From Omphiscola glabra (taxonomy: Eukaryota > Mollusca > Gastropoda > Lymnaeidae): a DNA stretch of 64,000 bases. The stretch lies in contig OZ024795.1 in assembly GCA_964017045.1 (NCBI GenBank), positions 51,384,850 to 51,448,849 on the forward strand, in the 5' to 3' direction. Numbering within the stretch: the first letter of the stretch is position 1; each line of letters opens with the position of its first letter. The translations under genes and the position numbers were made by a program. Shown piece after piece: positions 10,204 to 22,200 of the stretch. Under the pieces are notes generated by a model. That model did not search any database. It saw only the letters and a list, made by a program, of their open reading frames with translations, and was not told where the DNA came from.

Positions 10204-13200
10204 GTAAGACTAATTTGTTCAGACAACATATTTAAGATTCTCTCTTGGGCAATGAAAGGTCAATTCAAGCAGCGAATCACTCAGTACTAACTAGTGCAGT
10301 GTGAGTGATAGCACAATCATTCAATAGTGTCGATAGCAGTTAGTTGTGAGAATTTATGGCTAACTGTGGACACAGGAGTCTTAGAATTAGGACTTTCAGA
10401 CAAAGTTGGATGGAACAAAAAAAAGTGGTTGACCGGGGTGGGGGGTATCTTAGTAAATGCTCTAGGGCAGGGATTCTTAACCTTTTTTGCAGCACTTCCT
10501 TCAGTTTCAGGCCCAATCACAATCAGTTTTTAAGCACCCCCCAACTGAGCCAACTCAAACGCTATAAATTATGGTAGGTACTTCGCCGAAACAAGGGACA
10601 CTCCTAGAAAATTTGTATCGGAAATGGGCGTCGGCGTAATAGAATCCGAGTTTTTAATTTTTTTATGTGCATGTAATTTTAATAATACAGGAGTCCATTA
10701 GAAATAGACCCATAATAATTAAGATCTGACTCCACCCATTGAGCCCATTCACATTAGGTAGGTACTTTGGTAAAAAATTCAAAATTTAAAAAAAAATAAA
10801 CCAATGGCATAGTTAAATAGAGCTAATTTTTAACAGAATTATAACACCAACATCATATTTTTAGCTGTTGTAGTTTTAAAGTTATGACTTTCTTAGGTAC
10901 TTTGGTAAAAAATTAAAAAATTTTGTAAAAATAAACCAATGGCATAGTTGAATAGAGCTAATTTTTTTACAGAATTATAACACCAAAATCATATTTTTGG
11001 CTGTTGTAGTTTTAAAGTTATGAATTTTTAAAGTACGACTTTGTTTGTCCTTTTTTAACATGGACAGCATCGCCACATTCTGTGACCCAATTCCGCTGTC
11101 CGCGTCACGAGCTAAATAACTCTTGTTTTAATGATAATTTTATACGACTTTTATTTACAGAACTAATGCTGTATTAAAAGTAATGCGATACAATTATATA
11201 TAAATTATAATTTATCTAACTATGCACTAAGTATATCAGTAAATTTAATATAATGTATTAATATAAGGCTTTTCTGTTTACCAAATCTACGGCGTCCATT
11301 ATACCGGTAGTATATGCTATATAATCTATATAAGGCTACGCATCTCCTTGTTACTAAAATACTGTTCGGGAACTACTTATTTTGAACTTTCAACTTTGGT
11401 GCATGACTAATTAATTAATTAAAGCTTTCCCTGACCTAGTTTAATAGTTTTTGCACACGGCAACCTTTTATGAATGAGATAGTAGTACGGTATAGCCATT
11501 ATGTAGGTACTTCGGTGAAGCAAGGGAGACTACTTAATAATTTGTATCGGAAATGGGCGTCGGCGCATTAAAATCCGACTTTTTAATTTTTTTATGTGAG
11601 TGTCAATTCATTAATTAATGAGTCCTTTTGACATGTAATTGAGTTCCGCTTCCGCCTTTTCACTTTGGAAGACATATTGGCCTACATTTCCATCCAGGTA
11701 TTTTGCATTTTCAATCGACCTTTATTTTGAAAATCATTGGTATATATAAGGCATCTTCGCATACAAAATTTTTTGTGAAATAAAAAGAAAAGGTCTTTCA
11801 TATTAAATCTTGAAAAGCAGTAGATATTGAAGTATCTTTGTGCCAATTCTCATTGAGGTAGGTCATGTCTTACATTAGTTATGCTTGTCTGCGTACCCTG
11901 TATTGTCACTAAGTCGACTAGCCCAATTTCGATTAGAATGTGACCACGCCCCCTTTTAAATGGCGGAAGACGCAGATTAGTTTCAGGTCACTTATGTTGT
12001 TTTTGTTTTAACATTACAACACAAATATTAAGAGTTGCAACTAGAAATAACAGTAAAAACTTAATAAATAACATTGAATAAACATACTGAATATATATGG
12101 GTCATGTGGTAGCTGAGTAATGAAGTGAAGAAGTCACGAAGTGACACTGATCAAGTGGTGTAGTGTGTAGTAAGTGTGCAACCGTTGCCAGGGGCAACTA
12201 TGGCCTTACTTACGTATAGTCATAGTGTTACAGTATAGTGTGCATTACTAGCCATTACTTGCAACACACAATTAACCATAGTCTAATAGGTTATAACTTA
12301 TAGCTGTATTATTATTAGTATAAAGCTTAGGTGAAGTTTCTATTCAGTCTATTCCTACTAATTAATCTAAATTTTGCCTGTAAAATAGCTTGTGCACAAG
12401 TCACCTGGCATTGATTATAGAGTAATTGACATTTAATTGACTATGAATATGGACAGGGGTTTCGCCTGTAAAATAGTGTGAGCACAAGTCACCGGGTATT
12501 GACAATTATAGTTAAAGTAATTAACTATTGACAAAGGCAGATGGCATGGACTTTATTTTGTAGCTCATTCAAAAGCTTAGTTGAATGAATTCAATGACTC
12601 ATTAACTACACTATTTGTTTTATTAACCTTAATAATTTTAAATAATCTGTATGACATGTTATTAATCCATTTTCTAAAAGGAGAGAATTTCATTTTTTAT
12701 TGTTGCTATAATTATAATTCTTTAAATTTAATTGATTTTTAAAAATGAAATTCCAGAATGGCAGAAGCAATCAAGAAGACTGTTAGTGATCTAAATGATC
12801 TTTTAAGCTCTTACGCCAATCTTGGCCATGACCTTGTGTTTACCAATGGCCACATCATTTACAGGGTTAATGTAAATAAAAAAAGTTTTCACAACACTGC
12901 TAAAGAAATTCTTTTAGAAATGCAAAAGCTACCATCTTCTAATGTTATGGAGGTCAATAAAAATGATATAAATAAGTTATCATTAAAAATAAGAAATTTA
13001 TATTATGATAAGTATGCACTTTTAATTAAAAACAAATCAGAGCATTGGAATGACATAGTGAAACTTTTGTCAGAAAAATTTTCTATTTTTAGTGTTCCTA
13101 AATGTAATTTAGAAGAACAGATTCAAAATGTTAGGGCACTAGAACCTGGATCAGATCCGTCCACCAATGATCCAGGTCCATCCACCAGTGACCCAGGTCC

Positions 13201-16200
13201 ATCCCCCAGTGACCTTTTAACTTTAAGAAATGATTGCCTTAATTGTTCTTTAAAGAGAAAGGTTAATGAGAAACTAACAGAAAAAAATAAAAAACTAAAA
13301 AGTCAAAAAGCAGCGATTAAAAGGCAGTTTAAAGTAAAGAAAGTTAATCAGAAAGTAAAAAGGCTAACTAGTAGTCTCCAAATAAAACAACAAAGAAATA
13401 GAGAAATAGTGAGGAAAAATTCAAATTTAAATCGCCAAGTTAAATTTTTACAGAAAAAGCAAGGGATGCTTAAAGTCATAATTAGAAGTCTTAAAAGATC
13501 CCAAAAATATTTAGAAGGTTTAAAGAAAAAGCATAAAATGCTTCTTAAGACTCATGAGGCTCACATACACAGACAACAAAAAGAAATTAGACAATTAAAT
13601 CAAATAATTGACAATTTAACATGTACATTATTGGAAGATAATGCTGATAATGCAAACACAATACAAACAAAAGATGGTAAGACATATGATATGGCCACAA
13701 GAATGGTGATGTACAAATCACTGTTACATAATGTTCCAGTCTGTGCTGTTGGAGATTTACTTCAATTCTCCATTCAGCAAATGACTGGACAAACACTGAT
13801 GTCAGTACCTAGTCAGACAACAGTGGCTCAAATGTCTTGTGAGTTGGGAATTTTGGCCAACTTACAAGTGGGCGAGGCCTTATCATCCTGTGATAATGTT
13901 ACATTATCGTGGGACGCTACCAGCATTGATGGCTATCACATCAATGAAATACATATCTCCACTGCACCTACAAAACAACTGACAGTAGACATTAGACAGT
14001 TAGCTGGTGGCAGGGCTGTAGATTACAGTGAACACATTAGGGAATCACTGAGGGATGTCACCTACCTCTATGCAAAATGCACTGAAGTACCTGAAGCCCA
14101 GACAGCTTTATTTTGTCAGGGTCTCATAAGTAAAATAAAAAATACACTAGCAGATAGGGCACCTGTCAACCATAGCGTTGTTCAACAATTAGAGCAACTG
14201 TTTGACAGCAATATATTGGAATTGAATTGCAATGTTCACCCCCTTGATGGTTTTGCTAATGCTGCAAGGTAGGCTCTCTTAGAAATAGATGAAGAGCAAG
14301 GTGTATCATCTTCTGAAATCATTCATGGGAATGGACGTGCAGTAAAATGCATTATGTCCATTTCTAAACTTAGATTCAAACAGGGTACTGGTGACCCTAG
14401 TGGATTTAAGACATTTATGCAAGAACATGGTATTTCCTTGGGCACATTTGTGCGGTATGTTGGTAATCGCATGCATGTGCTGTTTTATTCTGCAGGCATC
14501 ATAGTCTTGCATCTTGAGGCACTCCGAACATATTTGGACAAGTCATGTTCAGTGCGTTCAACACTCAAGAGTGCAACAAAATGTGACCTAGATGACTGTA
14601 GAGTTGTGAGGCAGTTGAGGGCACTTGGACTGGTTGGGAAAGTCATCACTGGGCCTTGGATGACCAAGTTTTACTCCGACAGAGTTCATCTTGACCTTGT
14701 ACCAGTGATTCAAACCTGTCATGATGCTTTAGAAAGACTGTCTAAACAGCCTGATGAAATACTCAACATGCCAACTAATATTTTTGGAGAGCAATTGCAA
14801 GCTGAAACTGATACAGTACTAAAAGCCCTTTTGAATTTTGACAGCAGTGATAAGGATGAAATCACTAAAATTCTTAAAACACTTCTTCAGGGTATTTTTT
14901 GTGCATATCAGAGGCAGCTTGCTCGTTACACTGCAGGTGACCTTTCTGATCCTACATCAGAAATGCTTAATCAATCAACCTCTGCACCTGTCCACAACAT
15001 GGCTTCTGAGCGTGCACTTGGCATGCTTGACTGGTTGTGGAGGCGAGCACCCAATGCAACTTTGGTCTTTTTCAATGGAAAAGTCAAAGGACGCATGAAT
15101 GGGACTGTTTCTTGGCTTCTCGGGAAGCAGGAGGTTGAGAGAAAAGCACTTATTCAATTTGCCATCAAGGAGGGATACATAGCAAGGAAAAATTCTGAAT
15201 GCAGGAGGTTGATAACAGAAAGAGATGGCTCACCGCCAAAACGTTGCAGCTGCGCAACGTGATAAGAGTCACCGGAAATCTATCAGTAAACTGGTAAAAA
15301 TTGCCATTGAAAAAAAATTAAAGGATGACTCTGTTTTTTCTAGTGTTTCTGCAGATAAGATGCAGCACATTGAACTGTTTATAAACCAAACTGCAATAGA
15401 AATTACAAAACAGTTAGGTGGTCATTTATTTGAACATATCTGGGAGGATAATGGTAAAGATACTCCTTACCATGGTAGAATATTAAAAGTATTTGATAGG
15501 AAAAAGTTAGGTTCAGTTGCAAAATACATCACAGTCAGCTACTGGAAGCTGGATCAAGATGAACAAAGTAGCTCTGATTATGAAATGTCCCTTGCTGATT
15601 TTGTAACTGATTTTGTTCTAGGTGAGCTGGAAATGCTTGATTAAGTGACTACCTTTTCCATCAACCTTGAATACCCTATGCATTTTTAAATTAATCTGAA
15701 TTGATTACGGCAGGGCCTATATTTTACTTCATTAACTTTTATCCATATTACAATTTAATTAAATTTTGTTAACACTGGAATATCTTAAAATTGATTCATA
15801 ATAAGCTGTGATATCATTTGATCTGCCCTCATCATTTAACTTCGTAAATATTTTGATCACTGTATTTATTTAATGGAATATGAATAAAGTATTAAAAAGA
15901 ATACATTAATGCTATTAGTAAAAGATAAAGAGTGTAGTATGATGTGGCCTTGGTAAAAGAATACAAAAGCCAGGAATGGTAGGAAAACGTTTAACATTTC
16001 GCATTATTTTATTTGTTCTGAAACTAACATTTTTTTTGCAGCACAAATTGCTGAAAAAAATCAACTAATAACTATTGATTTATACCATTGATTCAATGCT
16101 GATTGAGAATGCCATGCATGCTTACTTGTGAAATCATTTTTTGAAATCCATGAAAAATAAATGTATAATTGGTACCCTGTACCATTTCTTAAATTGATCA

Positions 16201-19200
16201 TGCTGCATGTTATTGTGATATTGTGTTTTCAGATATTATATTTATATATTATATGTACATATTATTTAAAAGAGTAATTATTCAGACATAATTCTTTATT
16301 TTTAAGACTTGAGGTAGGTGTAGTATATTTTATTTACACAATTAAAAGTATTATTTGTTGTGAAATCATTACATGGGATATTTTACAATTGTTAAACGGG
16401 CATGCTTAACATTGAACAAGTGCATGTTTTATTAAAATTGCAACATCATATTGCATGCACTGATTTTTACAGTAATCCAGTTAGCTGGAATGATTATAAT
16501 TTTTTTAAATATATGGTTTTTATTTAAAAGAATTTTTTTTTCAAAAAATTTATCTGTTAGTCCTATATATGGCTAAATACAAACATTACATGGACAGATT
16601 ATATATTTAATTATTTTTTAAGACAATCCTTCCTATAAAATGTAATTCCCTTTAATTTTACCTCATAAACTTTGAAAATAAAAAAGTTATGATTTTTTTA
16701 AAGAATTAAATCATTCCGATTTTGTATACTATTTGGTAAATTTGAACAAAATTAATTTTAAAAAGGACTTTTCCTGAAAATGTTCACCATTTTTTTGTTT
16801 TTTCTATGAAGTATAATGATAACGAAGCTTCCCTGTTAATTTGAGATTTTTTTCATTTAGTTTTTACTTAGTTATAGCTGAAAATCAAAACGACAAAAAG
16901 AGGGTCACAAAATGTGGAGAAAAATGCATTGTAAAAAAGGACAAAAATAACTGTTTTTCAAAAATTCATAACTTTAAAACTACAATAGCTAAAAATGTGA
17001 TTTTAGTGTCTAAATTTTGTTAAAAATAAGCTCTATTCAATTATGTCATTGGTTCATTTAAAAAAAAAAAATTATTTTTTTACCAAAGTACCTACCATTA
17101 TGCAAGTGACTTTGAATGGCTGCCCATGCGCATGGCCATGACAATTTGCACACGGCAAATGATGATCCATTATAATATGGACTCTACCGGGTTTTTTAAC
17201 CTCTAATTAAAATATTATAATTTCAATAACATGTAACTTCATTCTAAAACATAATTTATCAAATATTTTGATGTAAATAATAGTAATAATTAAATATTTC
17301 CTAAGTATCGGCATCTTCCTCCATTGAAAAGGGGGCATGGCCGACACCATGTCGAACTTAGGCTGAGTGACCTTATGGTAATGCAGGTCACTTGGACAAG
17401 CGTAGCGAACGTTGGACACGACCTACATCAATGAGAATTGGCACACATATACATCAATGTATCGTGTTTTTGGGCTTTTAATATGAAAGACATGCTTTTT
17501 AAATTTCTATAAAAAAATTTGAGGGAAAGATGCCTTATATTGACATAAGATTTTCCTCACTTAAGGTTGATATAAAGAACAAAAAAACTAAATGGAAATG
17601 TAGCTAAACATTTCTCCTAATGTGAATGGGCGGAGTCAGATGGGCGGAGTCAAACCTTAATTATGGACCAAAAGGATTCCTGATTTATTGTAATTACATG
17701 CACATAAAAAATTAAAAACTCGGATTTCATTGCGCCGACGCCCATTTCCAAATTTTCTAGGAGTGTCCCTTGCTTCGGCGAAGTACCTACTTTCTAAAGG
17801 ACGACTGAGTTTGTGAAATTTACTTAGAATTGCCCGTTATTATCAAAGGATAGCTTTATTTCTCAGAATGTAAATAAATATAGCTTCCTGTCACTTACAA
17901 AAGTTACAGAACACAGAACATGGTCAAAACAATGTGTTTCTGGCCTAATAATAAGGTAACCTAATTGCTGACGCATCTACCTTGACATCTTAATAAAATA
18001 CTCATTTTGATTGGTTACATGGGTGGAAAATATACTTGTCATCTGTTATCCGTATATGAATTTCGGTTACACCAAGCAGTGTGTGCTTTGTCAATATGCA
18101 ATTTTTCATTTTGGTGTCACCCCCTGAATTGGTGTCACCCGCCTAGCTACGCCACTGAATACAATTTTCTGGTCTTCCACACCTCAGGTACTTTTACCCC
18201 TGCTTTAGAACCACTGTTTTAGTGAAAAGCTTCTGACAAGGGTGCCGTCATTTGATATCCATGGGAAGGGAATATCTTAAGTAGGTACTTCGCTAAGCGG
18301 CGAGCGCCAATCGATTTTTCGGATGTCGGAAACAGACCATAAACCGATGACCGGTCAATGCCGGTAGGTCACGGGGTCGTATTTATATTTAGTTTCCTTT
18401 GTCCACGTAAGGGAGAGACTATGAACTTACTATAGTCTGTTTTGTGCACACGAGGACGACGATCATTACAACATAAACCTTTTCACCGGACTGACATGGC
18501 TTGTAACAGATATCTTTCGTTAAAAAAAACGGTAAGTCTGCTAGCACTATATTTCGGAAACTATAATAGTATTGCAATTAATTTTTTTTGTATTGAGTGT
18601 AAGAACGATTTAACTAATTGAAACAAGACACATGATGACATTTAGATAGGTCATAAATTGTATAGATAGGTCTGAATTTGAGCATAATTCTTAACCAGTT
18701 ATCGATTAGGCCAAATGAACCGGAAGTGATAGCCATTCTCTGTTATTATTATTCTTATTGCATAAGAAGTATTTAAAAATCTTTATAATCTATTGTTTTT
18801 TAAAAGCCATCCAATCCAGTTCATTAATATTACTTAATTTGTTTTAATTTTATGACTGAAAACAAATTTATACATATTTTATGAAATTTCATTATTATTT
18901 TTTTAAATAATAAAATTTATATTCATGAATACACCATGTCATAACTAAATCAACTTTAATCATTTAAATCTATGTTTTAATTGTAATAATTATCAAAATA
19001 TCCAATTGTAAATTATATTTTTGGTAATGGATAATAATGTCCTTAATGATATTGATATAATTTATCTTAAACTCATTTTATATAATCAATGAATTGTAGG
19101 CTCAGCAGCTACTGAACTTCATTGTCAATTTTTACTAGGTAACATAATATTATTTATATTTATCTTCTAAATAACATGTATCCCTTTCTTAATTTTACTT

Positions 19201-22200
19201 TTGTATACCCTTTTTAAGCTTTAGTTCAAAGCTGTTATATTTGACTTTTCAGGCTTAGTCCAGTCTGAATGCTGGTCATTGAATACATTCATTTGTAAAA
19301 TAACATTAACAGCTAAGCCCGTAGTTTGTGTTCAAATATTGGTGTTAACATTTCTTAAACGTCTTATCACTTTCATTCTTTTAAATATACAGCCATGTCA
19401 CCACCACGTTTTGGAGGAGCTGTGAAGAGTTGTGCTTCTAGTACTACCAGTATCTCGGATTCACGCCTGTTCATTCCATTTGGACAAGCTGTAATGGGGA
19501 CTCGACTACCAGACTTTTTTTTTATATAAGTAAATATATCCGATGAATGAATAATGTTCCCTAATGGATATGTAATAAATACTTGGCTTACTCTGAATAA
19601 CAATAATATTAGAACATCACAATATGTTATCTATACTGGATAGACAGGATAAATTAAATCACCATTGTCTTAATTAATTAATAATTTAATTACAAAACTA
19701 CCACACGGAAATACACAATCTTTACTTAATTAAATATATATAAAAATCAAATATAGATGGTACCTTTTGTTACTTATGATAATATGCTTATTTTGTGTTT
19801 AGTTAAAATGAATTTATTTCTATCTCTATTTCAGTTTGTCTTTACTACGAGACCAACATTTAATTACAAGGCGTTTGTGTAGCGATGAAGTGGAAGATAG
19901 TGCCTCTTCTGCTTAGAGGTACTGACTTCCAAGCTGTACCAAGTGTTTCTTCAGCAAAACTTTTCTAGATATTTGTCTGGATACTTCTCTTGGATATGGC
20001 CTCTACTGCCAACATGTGTCTGCGTGAACAATTTAACTTTGTTGTATTGGACTTTCCTGTTTTAACAAAAACCTGTCAGGTGTGACTGAATGTCCAACTG
20101 GACAATCCACCACAGTATGGACTACCAGAGCATAATCTTAACAGCTATTGATATTTTTCACCATCAACTGCATTTGTTTGGCAATTTATACACTCAGGAC
20201 TCCTGTTTATCATCGTGATGGGTGGAATCAACAATATTGACACAGTGAAAACCATTTTTGAAAAACTGTTCATTACCAATGGAATCTACACTAGGACTCC
20301 ATTCATCTATGTCATAAACTGAATCATTACCAATGGTATCTATAACTGTCACAAATTTGATCAAGATTGCCATGGACTCAACCAAAACGTTACTTTTGAC
20401 CATCATCTTTCTATGAAAGAAAATGTATTCTTTTATTCAGCTGCTCAGTGAACTATAAAAGTACTAATATAATATTAAGTGATCACCATTTCTACTGTGG
20501 ATTTCTAATACTAATAGCACTAGCATGGCTACTTGGATTGTCAATTTCATGGATTGGAACATGATTGATTGGATTTAACATTTGTGATTAGCATTTTTTC
20601 AATGCGACTTATCCATTATTATAAATAATTTTATAAATCTTTTCTGTTTATTCACATCATTAATATTAATTCACTATATGATTGTATGCATTAACAATAG
20701 GTTGAATTGGTAATAGTAATATTTATGCAATTTGTATTTTTAATGCACAAACGGGTTACATTTTAAAATTAAATTTATTCACTCTCAGTTGCTCAAATGC
20801 CTCTGATTTAATTAATTTATTGATGTATTAATATTTAAATTGCTTATTATAAAAGCCCAATACCTAATTAAACTAAGCTGAAAATTTCAGGGCTTTAACT
20901 TTACAGGTAAAATAGTTATGGCATTTTGAGTATTGAGAGCAGGCGCTACATTGTTAATGAAATTTACCTACCCTCCGTTGTTCAAATCCCACGCATGAAT
21001 ACATTAGTTAAGATAATAATATGAAAATGGCTTGTTATAAAAGCCCAATACTTATGTTCAATTCCCTCGCATTAATATATTTATTGTAGCATTTGCATAA
21101 CAATTATTTATTATTAAAGAACAAATACTTAATTGAAATGTGTTGCAAATTTCAGAGCTTTAACTTTGCTGAATAAAAAGTTATCGCATTTTGAGTGTCA
21201 AAGATGTATTTTTTCGGTCACAGAATTTTGGAAATTATTTACTAAGGCTATATAAGGAAAAATTCTGACACTAAAAATGTGATAACTTTTTTTCTAATTA
21301 AGATAGAAACATAAACTTGGTATCAATGGAAAGGAAATACTAAGTCCTTTCTAATGATATAAGTTTCATTAATATATAACAACTTTGAAATTTTTAGTGA
21401 AGTACCTATCTTAAGGGTTTGTAAAGGACACAGGAATTTTTTTTTGGGAGTGGGGGGGTGGTGGTGCAAGTTATATTTGAGGGGGGGTCTAACTTTGCGT
21501 GACATCATTTATGGATGGCCCCTAAGAGCTATATGGTTAGATAGGGCCTGAAAAATGCAGTTCATTAATACCAAATTTATGTTGTACGTCGATTTAAAGA
21601 AAGCTATGTTTTTTTTTTTGTGAATTATTTTGGGATAACTCTGTTAATTGAGACATATAGGAAAATATAAAAGTGACTAAAATAAAAATTGGGCAGAGAG
21701 TTGAGAGAGATGTTGAAAGGAAAGAGAGCAGTAAATTAAAGTTATTTAAATATTTGATATGTTTTTACAAAGATATTCTTGATTAAAAATTGGAAGACAC
21801 AGTATTGTTCGGGATCCAAGTCTCTTTAAAATGATATATCACACAAACCATTTAACAAAGAAATCATCGCAAACCACATTTTTCCCAACGCATATGCAAT
21901 GTTTACATTTTGAAGTGGACAAAAAGTTGAACAAGGGGCACGTAACTCTGCAGGGAAATGACACTAGCGGATAACTGATTTACCCAAGTACCTATACTGA
22001 ATCATACCTGCCAGATTAAAAACTTCTATTGTAGGTCTACATCTTTTCAATTAGGTACTTCGGTACAAAAATAAAAAATTCAAAAAAAAATATATAAATA
22101 TAATAAAGAGCAAATTCCAAATTTTAAAAAAATAATTAAAATGAAACCAGAATCAACTTTTTAGCTTTTTTGTACTTTTTCAGCTACGAGTAGGCATTTG

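Larger units (their letters stand above)
11504..17094 (+). mobile_element. Unclassified DDE-like DNA transposon, 5.59 kb, nearly intact
   Basis: Bounded by short TIRs, TAGGTACTTCGGT on the left and the inverse of TAGGTACTTTGGT on the right, and by a perfect 8-bp duplication CCATTATG. The ends are asymmetric inside the first 13 bp: the left continues GAAGCAAGGGAGAC, the right is A/T-rich. It encodes one ancestral transposase frame (12758-15644) with one stop and one frameshift. An AATAAA at 15893-15898 could end the transcript. Eight-bp duplications occur in hAT, P and KDZ-type elements, but these termini are not CAGNG. The element sits in MAD2 intron 1 in the sense orientation. Partial copies of its ends and interior lie at 4.0, 10.6-11.2, 17.1-17.8, 22.0-22.3 and 23.9-24.3 kb. 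Confidence 0.85.

Noticed and set aside
14262..14290. Reading the stop at 14270 as part of a tiny intron (GTAGGC...CTTAG)
   Set aside because: The intron would be about 14 nt, too short for spliceosomal removal; a single nonsense change is simpler.
10575..17789. Treating 10575-17789 as one transposon with 180-bp TIRs
   Set aside because: The outer flanks (AATTATGG and CTTTCTAA) do not match, whereas 11504-17094 has a perfect 8-bp duplication. The outer pieces are best read as separate, truncated family members.
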